Source: an uncultured Allomuricauda sp.
Lineage (GTDB): Bacteria > Bacteroidota > Bacteroidia > Flavobacteriales > Flavobacteriaceae
DNA: 64,000 nucleotides
NCBI RefSeq assembly: GCF_947499695.1
Contig: NZ_CANMPQ010000001.1
Span: forward strand, 806,001 to 870,000
Direction of reading: 5' to 3'
Below are positions 56,735 to 64,000 of the stretch, in pieces. How positions within the stretch are numbered: the first letter of the stretch is position 1; every line of letters starts with the position of its first letter. Position numbers and translations under genes: made by a program. A model generated the notes under the pieces. That model did not search any database. It saw only the letters and a program-made list of their open reading frames with translations, and had not been told where the DNA came from.

Positions 56735-58510
56735 CTATTTTACTGAAAAACGTTCTTTAGCGGAAACAGGATTTCCATTTGACGTAAAGCCTTCTATAAC
56801 CAATTCATAGTCTCCGGTAACATCGGATGTATAGAAAATCACCTCTTTTTGACCATCAGAAATGTTAAGCATGGGATTCCAAAGCAATTGATGTCTAAAA
56901 TCGGGAATCCGATCATCTTCTCCCTTCTCGGAGTACTCTTGGGTAAAATATGTTTTCCTTGGTTGTGGTTTAAAAAGTTCAACATTTTTAATATGTGGTG
57001 CGTAAAAGTCATCATAAAACCCGCCTTCAATGGTTTTGAAAAATAAAACTCCTTGAAAAGCTTGCGAGCCCAACATTACTTTATCTCTTGAAAAACTGAT
57101 GCTCATGACTTTTTTTGCGCTGTAGTCCATAAAATCTTCGTGGCGTTTTAAGAATAGGCCATCCACAAAAACCATGGGCAACATACTAAGGTCTGTAAAG
57201 CCTTCGGCAGGTCTAATTTCAAAAACGCGTTCTCCATTATTCAATCTTCTTACGGATACCTGGTCCACAACTTCGACTATTGTTTCTTGCAAGCTATTAA
57301 ATCTGGTGTAATCATCGAGGTCATAGTTTACCTCAAATTCCCGGTAATAAGGAGCCAAATGTTCCGCAGGAAGAATGGCATCCGACCGTTTTTCCCTAAA
57401 GGCATTTTCTATTTGATTTTGAATACTCTTTTCTAGGATGTAAGCATTCATTTTTTTTGAAAGCTTGAAGTCTGAAAAGTCCGTAACCTCGATATTCAGG
57501 TCTGGAGAGTCCAAGACCACTTCATACTTATCCCAATCATCGGATAGTATCTGCAAGGCAGCATTAACGTTGTCGTATTCGCGCTTCGTGATAAATTTGA
57601 ACCGTCCATTGATATCGGACGTAGCAACCTTTAACAAGTATTTATCGCCAGGTAATGAAAGGGAGATTCTTTGCCCTTCTATCGGTTGTTTACTTTCCTT
57701 ATCCATTATACTTCCAGAGATTACTTCTCCTCTTAACTCCGGTAAATGGGCAATCTTGTCTCCGGGAGTCATCGTGTTTGTTCCTTTTACGACATAGCTA
57801 TTATAAAAGGATAGTGAAGAAATCCGTTCTGGAGAGGAAATTGAATCCAGTTTTCTGACGGAAATGGTATAGTCCCCGCCTCTCGAAGCTAGGTTATCTG
57901 TGCTAATGGATACGGTGACTTTCTCCCTTTTTCCAACCACTGATTTATCAAGACTTAAATCCAAGAAAGCACTTTTAACCGCTTTATTTTCTATAGAAGC
58001 GCTATTGGAAACTGACAACATCCTAGCATCGATTGCTTCCTGTAAAGAGTCTTTCTTTGGTTCTAGATGAGATTCTGTGGTAACTTGATATGGATTGATA
58101 ATATGCATATCCGTTTGAAAGAATCCTGATACTTCAAAATTTTTCATCCATTCGGAATAGCCCAACAATTTATAACTTCCGGTTGGTACGGATGTTGGGA
58201 TAAAGAAATCCCCATATCCAGAACCTTTACTCAGTCGTACCTTATGGGTAAACACAGCCTTTCCATTGCTGTCGATAAGCGAGACATATGCAATTTTGCT
58301 TATGTCACTAGCCGCTTTCGTGCTTTTGTCAATACAATGCACTTTATATCTCAAGTATTCCCCAGAGAATAACAGGGATTCGTTATGATGAACATAAACC
58401 CGCTCTTTGGGCAGATTTTCAAAAGAATTCACAGCTTTTGAATTGGACAACTGACCAAAGACTGTCGCCGAACTCAACAATAAAACGAATACAATGCTAA
58501 TATTTTTCAT
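56735..58510 (-). CDS. Exported macroglobulin-like protein with TonB-plug-like segment (locus 2)
   Basis: A 591-residue paralogue of the protein at 50031-51830: signal peptide (1-19), MG-like N-terminal beta domains (LPKERVYVHHNESLLFSGEYLRYKVH; VPTGSYKLLGYSEWMKN), a plug-like segment around 440-495 (LPMVFVDGLFLKR, VMSISFSRDK, QGVLFFKT), and a closing beta-rich module EVIFYTSDVTGDYELVIEGFTSNGNPVSAKERF. Both proteins share the layout throughout. It follows the DUF4249 array by 9 bp. Confidence 0.8.
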   Translation of the reverse strand: MKNISIVFVLLLSSATVFGQLSNSKAVNSFENLPKERVYVHHNESLLFSGEYLRYKVHCIDKSTKAASDISKIAYVSLIDSNGKAVFTHKVRLSKGSGYGDFFIPTSVPTGSYKLLGYSEWMKNFEVSGFFQTDMHIINPYQVTTESHLEPKKDSLQEAIDARMLSVSNSASIENKAVKSAFLDLSLDKSVVGKREKVTVSISTDNLASRGGDYTISVRKLDSISSPERISSLSFYNSYVVKGTNTMTPGDKIAHLPELRGEVISGSIMDKESKQPIEGQRISLSLPGDKYLLKVATSDINGRFKFITKREYDNVNAALQILSDDWDKYEVVLDSPDLNIEVTDFSDFKLSKKMNAYILEKSIQNQIENAFREKRSDAILPAEHLAPYYREFEVNYDLDDYTRFNSLQETIVEVVDQVSVRRLNNGERVFEIRPAEGFTDLSMLPMVFVDGLFLKRHEDFMDYSAKKVMSISFSRDKVMLGSQAFQGVLFFKTIEGGFYDDFYAPHIKNVELFKPQPRKTYFTQEYSEKGEDDRIPDFRHQLLWNPMLNISDGQKEVIFYTSDVTGDYELVIEGFTSNGNPVSAKERFSVK

Positions 58511-58519
58511 AATTCAAAT

Positions 58520-59707
58520 TTATTCTGTCCAAAAATCGGGGACTTCGGATGGACCCAAAATTGTGCAGTCTCCACAAACCTGAGGAACTGTAACATATGG
58601 GCCACTATTATCTGAAGTAAATTCCCCTTCATTATCTTTTATATATTTAATCAAATCCCATCGAATCAAATCAAACAATCCATTGAAAGGAGCCGATTCT
58701 ACGCAAGGGTTTATGTATGGTGGCAATGCGGCACCTGGAAAAAAGTCCTCATAGTTAAAGAAAATTCGTTTTTCATCCACGGCGGATACATTAAAAAAGC
58801 CCAAAACTTTTTCATTTGAATCCTCCAAAGACGAAATGTTCCCTTCTAGAAATCCCGGTTGCGTTTCTGAAAAAACACTCTCACTGGTCGAAAACTCGTT
58901 CAATGTTTCTAAAAATGTATAAGCTTCCAAAGTATGGGTGTACTGTTTAACTAAAATGCTGTAGCGATGGGATAAGATATAGTTATCACTGTCTATAAAG
59001 CGTACCATAAAATTGGACACTCTTCCTGACTCAAAATCCTCAGTATCTGTTAAAATCAAGCCATTGGACATTCTTGAGGGGTAACAAACCCTTTCTTCCA
59101 AAGATCTCGGCACAATTATAACGCTGGGAGGTGTTGTTTCTACAACTTCCAATTCTTTGGGAATCCATCTTGGAGCAATTACCTTATACGTTTCTTCATA
59201 TTCAAAACGATAAAAATTAGTCGTTTCTGAGGAATTTGATGTATTAACGAATATTCCCATTCCGTCTTCACCAAAATCATTGGTTATACGTTGCGCATAG
59301 ATGCTATCTATTTGATTGGTGGAAGGCAGTCTCATTAAACTAGAGCTATATCGTTTTCCAGAAGCTGAAGTTATCAATAGTTGGTAATCAGTATCTGGAG
59401 TTGCAGCGAAAGCAACATTTGACCGGTAATTTCCACTATCCGTTTCTTGAAAAGCATAACTATTCCCTTGACCATCGACAACGGAAATTAAAGCGTCAGA
59501 TTCACCGGATGGTCCATCATCCTGGAATCTATAGGTTCGCGTTAAATTTATCTCTTGTTGTTTCATCTCATCTGTTATCGTGGCGTCCACCACAAAAGCA
59601 TCCTCAAATTCAATAAATTCTGTTTCAAAAGGCTCTATGCAGCCAGTAAATGGCAAAAATGCCAAAAGGGCCAACTCACAGCGATATTTGAAAATATCAT
59701 CCGTCAT
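58520..59707 (-). CDS. DUF4249 family lipoprotein, array copy 4
   Basis: A 395-residue lipoprotein (Cys23 in LPFTGC) with IEPFE after the cysteine. Conserved core: AFVVDATITDEMKQQEINLTRTYRF, RYSSSLMRLPSTNQIDSIYAQRITND, YILSHRYSILVKQYTHTLEAYTFLETLNEFSTSESVFSETQPGFLEGN, and the C-terminal CGDC and PDFWTE. Its ATG overlaps the stop of copy 3 by 4 bp. Confidence 0.88.
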   Translation of the reverse strand: MTDDIFKYRCELALLAFLPFTGCIEPFETEFIEFEDAFVVDATITDEMKQQEINLTRTYRFQDDGPSGESDALISVVDGQGNSYAFQETDSGNYRSNVAFAATPDTDYQLLITSASGKRYSSSLMRLPSTNQIDSIYAQRITNDFGEDGMGIFVNTSNSSETTNFYRFEYEETYKVIAPRWIPKELEVVETTPPSVIIVPRSLEERVCYPSRMSNGLILTDTEDFESGRVSNFMVRFIDSDNYILSHRYSILVKQYTHTLEAYTFLETLNEFSTSESVFSETQPGFLEGNISSLEDSNEKVLGFFNVSAVDEKRIFFNYEDFFPGAALPPYINPCVESAPFNGLFDLIRWDLIKYIKDNEGEFTSDNSGPYVTVPQVCGDCTILGPSEVPDFWTE

Positions 59708-60888
59708 TCAACCCAAAAATCTGGAAGTTCACTAGTTCCTAATACCGAGCAATCACCGCAAACCCTGGAAACAATTAAATATGGCCCTTCGTTTGCGCTT
59801 GTCGGTTCATGATCTCCTGTGTAAACTCCTTGCCCTGACTCCAGAAGGGGACGCAAAACACACCCTCCCATGTTGGCAATAACTGGAGTACTCGGTCTAC
59901 ATGACTCCACATAGGGAGGCAAAGGTTCTCCAGGATAAAAATCATCATAGTTAAAGAAAATGCGCTGCTCCGAGACCGTACTAACATCAAAAAATCCCAA
60001 AACCTTCTCATCTTGATTTTCTAAGGACAATACGTTCCCTTGTAAAAACCCTGGTTGAATCTGAGAAAACAAACTTTCAGAACTTGAAAGCTCATTCAAT
60101 CGTTCATAAAAGGTGAAGGCCTCATTGGATTGCACAAACTGGCGCACCAAAATGCTATACCTATGTGAAATGATGTAGTTATCCCTTGAAACAAATCGAA
60201 CCATAAAATTGCTTACCCTATCCTCTGCAAGATCCTCGGTTGAGGTAAGTATAATATCATTCGAAAAGTCTGTCGGATAACATACCCTTTCAAGAAAATC
60301 ATTATTTACGGGTACCACATTGCAACCGCTATCTGGTTCTGGGTCACCAATTAAAGCAACTGGGAACCATGACGGGGCAATTACCCTGTAGGTTTCTGAA
60401 TATTCGTATCGATAGTTGTTGGAATTGCCCGTTGGGTCAAAACTGTTGACAAGAATAGCCATACCATCTACTCCATCGTCATTTGTAATTCGCTCTGCAG
60501 AAATTCCATCTATTGAAGTTCCAAGCGAAAATGGAACCGAGTTGGACCCATAGTTTCTACCATCCTGGGTTGTAATGAAAAGTTCGTAAGTTGTCCCCGC
60601 CTGAGCCGAAAAAGCCTGTTGGGACAAGTAAACGCCATTACCCATATCCTGAAACTGAAAGGTGTTCCCAGATGAATCGTTTACACTGACACTGGCATTG
60701 GATTCAGCGATTGGGCCATCAGCTTCAAACTCATAGGTGCGAGAAAGCACAACTTGTTGTTGTTTAAATTCGTTGGTGATGGTAGCCTCAATGACGAGTG
60801 CACTTTCAAAATCCACAAAAGTGGCTTCAAAGGGTTCAATGCAACCGTAACATAGTATGCCTATTATAACTAAGAATCCTTTTTTCAC
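59704..60888 (-). CDS. DUF4249 family lipoprotein, array copy 3
   Basis: A 394-residue lipoprotein beginning at a GTG (MKKGFLVIIGILCYGC, Cys16) with IEPFEATFVDFESALVIEATIT following. It shares NDIILTSTEDLAEDRVSNFMVRFVSRDNYIISHRYSILVRQFVQSNEAFTFYERLNEL and the C-terminal CGDC and PDFWVE. It is closest in wording to copy 2 of the array by eye. A 35-bp gap separates it from copy 2. Confidence 0.88.
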   Translation of the reverse strand: MKKGFLVIIGILCYGCIEPFEATFVDFESALVIEATITNEFKQQQVVLSRTYEFEADGPIAESNASVSVNDSSGNTFQFQDMGNGVYLSQQAFSAQAGTTYELFITTQDGRNYGSNSVPFSLGTSIDGISAERITNDDGVDGMAILVNSFDPTGNSNNYRYEYSETYRVIAPSWFPVALIGDPEPDSGCNVVPVNNDFLERVCYPTDFSNDIILTSTEDLAEDRVSNFMVRFVSRDNYIISHRYSILVRQFVQSNEAFTFYERLNELSSSESLFSQIQPGFLQGNVLSLENQDEKVLGFFDVSTVSEQRIFFNYDDFYPGEPLPPYVESCRPSTPVIANMGGCVLRPLLESGQGVYTGDHEPTSANEGPYLIVSRVCGDCSVLGTSELPDFWVE

Positions 60889-60923
60889 TATACCTTTAAA
60901 ATTTTAATCCTTTAATCTCCATA

Positions 60924-62132
60924 TTATTCTTCTATCCAAAAAGCGGGGGGATTCGGGTTTCCAAGTTCGGAACAATCACCACAAACGTTTGGAACTATCA
61001 AAAAAGGTCCTTCTCCAGGCCCCGGGGTATCATTCAAATCAACATATCCAACCAAACCAAGCTCTACTTGTGTGCTCAAAACGCATCTTGGTGGTACTGA
61101 CCCAGACACCAAGGGTGGGGAATTAATAGCGCAAGGGTCTACATAAGGTGGTAGCGCTTCTCCAGGATAGAGGTCTTCATAATTGAAAAATATTCGTTGC
61201 TCACTTACAGAAGCAACTTCGAAATAACCTAACACCTTTTCATTTCTATCTAAATCAGAAAAGACATTGCCTTCCAAGAACCCTGGTTGGGTTTCAGAGA
61301 ACAGACTTTCATTCCCAGAAAACTCGTTCAGGGTTTCATAAAAAATAAACGCCTCATTGGATTGAACCAATTGACGCACCAAGATGCTATATCTATGTGA
61401 AATAATATAGTTATCGCTAGCAATAAACCTGACCATAAAATCATCTACTCTATCCTCACCTAGATCTGAGGTATTGGTTTGAATTATGGCATTGGACAAA
61501 TCAGTTCCAAAACACACTTGTTCGGATCTAACATCGGGAATGGTGCGAACATCACAAAGACGTGTAATTTCTTCTAGGGGTACTTTTTCCAAGTCCGTTG
61601 GATTCCAGAAAGGCGCTATTATTTTAAAGGTCTCTTGATATTCGTAACGATAATTAACGGAACTGCCCGTAGGATCAAAACTATCCACTAGAATTGCTAC
61701 GCCATTCTCTCCTTCATCGTTTGTAATCCGTTCTGCCCTCACTTCATCGATTTGGGTAGTAGCCGGTAATGCCATCTCATTGGAAGAATATGTTCTTCCA
61801 TCTTGAGTTTCAATCAATAATTGATAGGATACATTAGGTTGAGCTGCAAATGCCACATTGGATTGGTATACTCCTGGGGTAATTTGCTGAAATATATAAG
61901 TATCACTTCCACCGGTAATGCGAACATTGGCATTGGCTTCAGGCGTGGGTCCATCTGCCTCAAACTCAAATGTCCTTGTTATAAAGACCCGTTGCTGTTC
62001 CAGCTGATCTGTTATCGTGGCTTCAACAACGATTGCACTCTCAAAATCGGCAAAAGTAGCTTCAAAAGGTTCTATGCAGCTTGATAAAAAAATCATTACT
62101 GCACAAAATTTTAGTGTCGTCGCTATCTTCAT
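60924..62132 (-). CDS. DUF4249 family lipoprotein, array copy 2
   Basis: A 402-residue lipoprotein counted from the ATG at 62132 (MKIATTLKFCAVMIFLSSC, Cys19); a longer frame to 62186 overlaps the upstream gene and is not used. Post-cysteine IEPFEATFADFESAIV; C-terminal CGDC and FWIEE. The extra segment with DPCAINSPP...PPRCVL adds cysteines absent from the locus 1 homologue but shared in part with copies 1 and 3. Six bp separate it from the copy 1 stop. Confidence 0.88.
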   Translation of the reverse strand: MKIATTLKFCAVMIFLSSCIEPFEATFADFESAIVVEATITDQLEQQRVFITRTFEFEADGPTPEANANVRITGGSDTYIFQQITPGVYQSNVAFAAQPNVSYQLLIETQDGRTYSSNEMALPATTQIDEVRAERITNDEGENGVAILVDSFDPTGSSVNYRYEYQETFKIIAPFWNPTDLEKVPLEEITRLCDVRTIPDVRSEQVCFGTDLSNAIIQTNTSDLGEDRVDDFMVRFIASDNYIISHRYSILVRQLVQSNEAFIFYETLNEFSGNESLFSETQPGFLEGNVFSDLDRNEKVLGYFEVASVSEQRIFFNYEDLYPGEALPPYVDPCAINSPPLVSGSVPPRCVLSTQVELGLVGYVDLNDTPGPGEGPFLIVPNVCGDCSELGNPNPPAFWIEE

Positions 62133-62137
62133 GTTTC

Positions 62138-63361
62138 CTATTCTATCCAAAACTCTGGTACTTTTGTTTCTCCCAAAACAGTGCAATCCCCACAGACTCT
62201 AGGAACCACATAAAAAGGTCCCCCATCCGATTGCGGACCTATATAGTCTTCATTATCCACGACATATCGTATTAAATCAAGATCTACTAAAGAGGCCAAA
62301 ATACATCTGGGTTCCGGCCCATGTCCAGCGGCTACTTTCGGTTTTGATCTTTGGCAAGGGTCCGCATAAGGCGGAAGTTCCTCACCTGGAAAAAAATCAT
62401 CATAGTCAAAAAAGATTCTTTTCTCCGAAACTGACGTCACGTTGAAATACCCAAGAACATTATTCTCTCTGGCCGTATCTGAATGCAGATTGCCCTCTAA
62501 AAATCCTGGTTGGGTTTCGGAAAATATACTTTCGGAACTTGAAAATTCTTTTAATCTATCGTAAAACGAGAATGCATCATTGGACTGTACGTGCTGCCGT
62601 ACCAAAATGCTATATCGATGAGATAAAACATAGTTATCTCTGTTCACAAATCGAACCATAAATTTTGAAAGTCTGTTCTCATCAAAGCTTTCAGTGCTGG
62701 CCAATATTATTTCATTGGAAACCCTAGTTCCGTAACATATTCTCTCATCTCGTGTACGATCGACCTTAACGGTTCGCGGACAAACAGGTTGAGGGATATT
62801 TTCGAGTCCAATGGCATTCCAATCTGGGGCTACAACTTTATAGGTCTCCACATATTCGTATCTATAATTTTTAGCTTGGCCTTGATCATCAAAATTGTCA
62901 ATAAAAATACCCATGCCTTCTTCCCCGGTATCGGTTACAATACGCTCGGCATAAAGACTATCTAAAGCTGAACCGGTAGGCAAACTAGTATTATCTGAAC
63001 TATAGGTACTACCATTGCTCATGGCAATTTTTAATTGATAGTTCATATTGGCCTGTGCCTGAAAGGGTACCAAGGAAGTGTAAGTGCCTGGCGAAGATTC
63101 ACTAAAAGCGTATTCGTTACTGGCATCATCAATCACCCTAACCTGAGCGTTGGTCTCAGGGGCAGCAGTTTCATCTTCAAACGTAAAGGTCCGGTTCAGA
63201 TATATTGTTTGATGTTTCATTTCATTGCTTATAGTTGCTTCCACAACGAGAAAATCCGCAAAGTCATTGATTTTAGGCTCAAATTCCTCCACACAACCAA
63301 GGCAAAGCATCAACGATGCGATGATTATGAATATGAATTGATATTTCCTTTGCAGCCTCAC
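62138..63361 (-). CDS. DUF4249 family lipoprotein, array copy 1
   Basis: A 407-residue lipoprotein starting at GTG (Cys23 in LMLCLGC) with VEEFEPKINDFADFLV after the cysteine, a divergent version of the VEPFE motif. C-terminal CGDC and PEFWIE. It is 3 bp after the TonB receptor gene, the first DUF4249 gene of the array. Confidence 0.88.
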   Translation of the reverse strand: MRLQRKYQFIFIIIASLMLCLGCVEEFEPKINDFADFLVVEATISNEMKHQTIYLNRTFTFEDETAAPETNAQVRVIDDASNEYAFSESSPGTYTSLVPFQAQANMNYQLKIAMSNGSTYSSDNTSLPTGSALDSLYAERIVTDTGEEGMGIFIDNFDDQGQAKNYRYEYVETYKVVAPDWNAIGLENIPQPVCPRTVKVDRTRDERICYGTRVSNEIILASTESFDENRLSKFMVRFVNRDNYVLSHRYSILVRQHVQSNDAFSFYDRLKEFSSSESIFSETQPGFLEGNLHSDTARENNVLGYFNVTSVSEKRIFFDYDDFFPGEELPPYADPCQRSKPKVAAGHGPEPRCILASLVDLDLIRYVVDNEDYIGPQSDGGPFYVVPRVCGDCTVLGETKVPEFWIE

Positions 63362-63364
63362 TTA

Positions 63365-64000
63365 TTAAAACTTGAAGTTATACGTGATTGTCGGGACCGG
63401 AATAGAAAATATGGAGCTTTGAAATGCCTTTATGTCTCCATCCTGCGTCACAAAAAATACCGAGTACGGGTTGTTTCTTCCCAGTACATTGTATATGGAA
63501 AAACTCCAAAAACTATGAGCGAATTTTTTGATTTTGTGGTTACCCTCCATATTAAAACTTAAATCCAATCGATAATAATCCGGGATTCGGAATTTGTTCC
63601 TATCACTATAAAACACAAACTCTGAATTGTTAAAAGCAAAACTTCCAATTGGAAACGTCACCGGTCTTCCGGTTTGATACACAAAATTGGCAGAAGCACT
63701 AAACCTGCGAGTGAACTTATAGTTGGCCACAACACTTATGTCATGGGGTTTGTCAAAGTTGGACGGAAAGAACTCGCCATTATTGACGCGTTCCTCATTA
63801 AATTCGCTATCCAGTTTCACAAACGACCTTGAATACGTATACCCAAGCCATCCATTTAGTTTTCCTTCATTTTTCTTCAATAGGAATTCTACTCCATAAG
63901 CTTTTCCATCCCCTTGCAAAACTTCAGTTTCAATTGCCTCATTTAATAACAATTGTGCTCCTACTTTATAATCTAACAGGTTTTTCTGTTGCTTATAATA
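63365..64000 (-). CDS. TonB-dependent receptor of locus 2 (C-terminal part only; continues past window)
   Basis: The last 211 residues of a TonB receptor whose start lies beyond the right edge. It matches the C-terminus of the receptor at 53016-55781 at roughly four residues in five by eye: both contain GKAYGVEFLL, NGWLGYTYSRSF, KPHD, NKFRIPDYYR, NVLGRNNPYSVFFVT and the final PTITYNFKF, ending in Phe. The two outer-membrane loci are therefore duplicates. Its stop is 3 bp before the first DUF4249 gene. Confidence 0.93.
   Translation of the reverse strand, partial: YYKQQKNLLDYKVGAQLLLNEAIETEVLQGDGKAYGVEFLLKKNEGKLNGWLGYTYSRSFVKLDSEFNEERVNNGEFFPSNFDKPHDISVVANYKFTRRFSASANFVYQTGRPVTFPIGSFAFNNSEFVFYSDRNKFRIPDYYRLDLSFNMEGNHKIKKFAHSFWSFSIYNVLGRNNPYSVFFVTQDGDIKAFQSSIFSIPVPTITYNFKF

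Noticed and set aside
63035-63562. A 175-codon plus-strand frame across the end of the TonB gene and start of a DUF4249 gene
   Set aside because: It spans two real minus-strand genes and has no recognisable product.

Overview
The window is about 40% GC. It carries Bacteroidetes-type outer-membrane genes (TonB-dependent receptors with a carboxypeptidase-like N-terminal domain, DUF4249 lipoproteins, OmpA-like lipoproteins), scattered TAnnTTTG promoter-like octamers, and several TTG or GTG starts. Together these point to a chromosomal segment from a marine-type Flavobacteriaceae (Muricauda/Flagellimonas-like; the genus is a guess). No phage, IS element, CRISPR array, rRNA or tRNA was seen.

Layout. 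1-20.5 kb is core housekeeping: an M16 protease cut by the window edge, DoxX, holA, a lone HsdR-N nuclease-like protein, a glycosyltransferase, an OmpA lipoprotein, a YciO-type Sua5 protein, a UvrD/PcrA helicase, then a forward run of DsrE, M20 hydrolase, FMN glutamate-synthase-like protein, a degenerate OmpA-like coiled-coil protein and a small membrane protein, followed by patatin, M1 aminopeptidase, recG and a DUF2911 protein. 20.9-25.6 kb is a leucine operon, leuC-leuD-leuA-like-leuB. 26.2-31.7 kb holds an outer-membrane barrel protein and two tandem, partly near-identical surface lipoproteins. 31.9-41.3 kb on the minus strand is gapN and an isoleucine/valine operon (ilvD-ilvB-methyltransferase-ilvN-ilvC-ilvA). 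41.4-49.9 kb has a nitroreductase, a 5-oxoprolinase operon with an NRAMP-fold transporter, small unknowns, a BKACE plus GNAT pair, and the ComM/YifB ATPase. 50.0-64.0 kb has two related outer-membrane loci, each TonB receptor -> DUF4249 lipoprotein(s) -> macroglobulin-like protein; the second has four consecutive DUF4249 paralogues.

How parts work together. The ilv and leu operons together encode all branched-chain amino acid steps except the final transaminase, which is not in the window. The ilv operon is preceded by what reads as a complete classical attenuator: an 18-codon leader peptide with a Val-Val-Ile-Ile-Val run, an antiterminator arm overlapping its stop codon, and a perfect 12-bp terminator hairpin. 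The pxp operon couples 5-oxoproline hydrolysis to an NRAMP-fold protein that has lost its metal-binding signature residues, so it may import an organic substrate.

The observations most worth checking are the ilv attenuator, the metal-site-less NRAMP protein, the expanded DUF4249 array with its plug-bearing macroglobulin-like partners, and the gene-conversion mosaic in the twin lipoproteins. All family calls were made by eye from sequence motifs; no database search was run.
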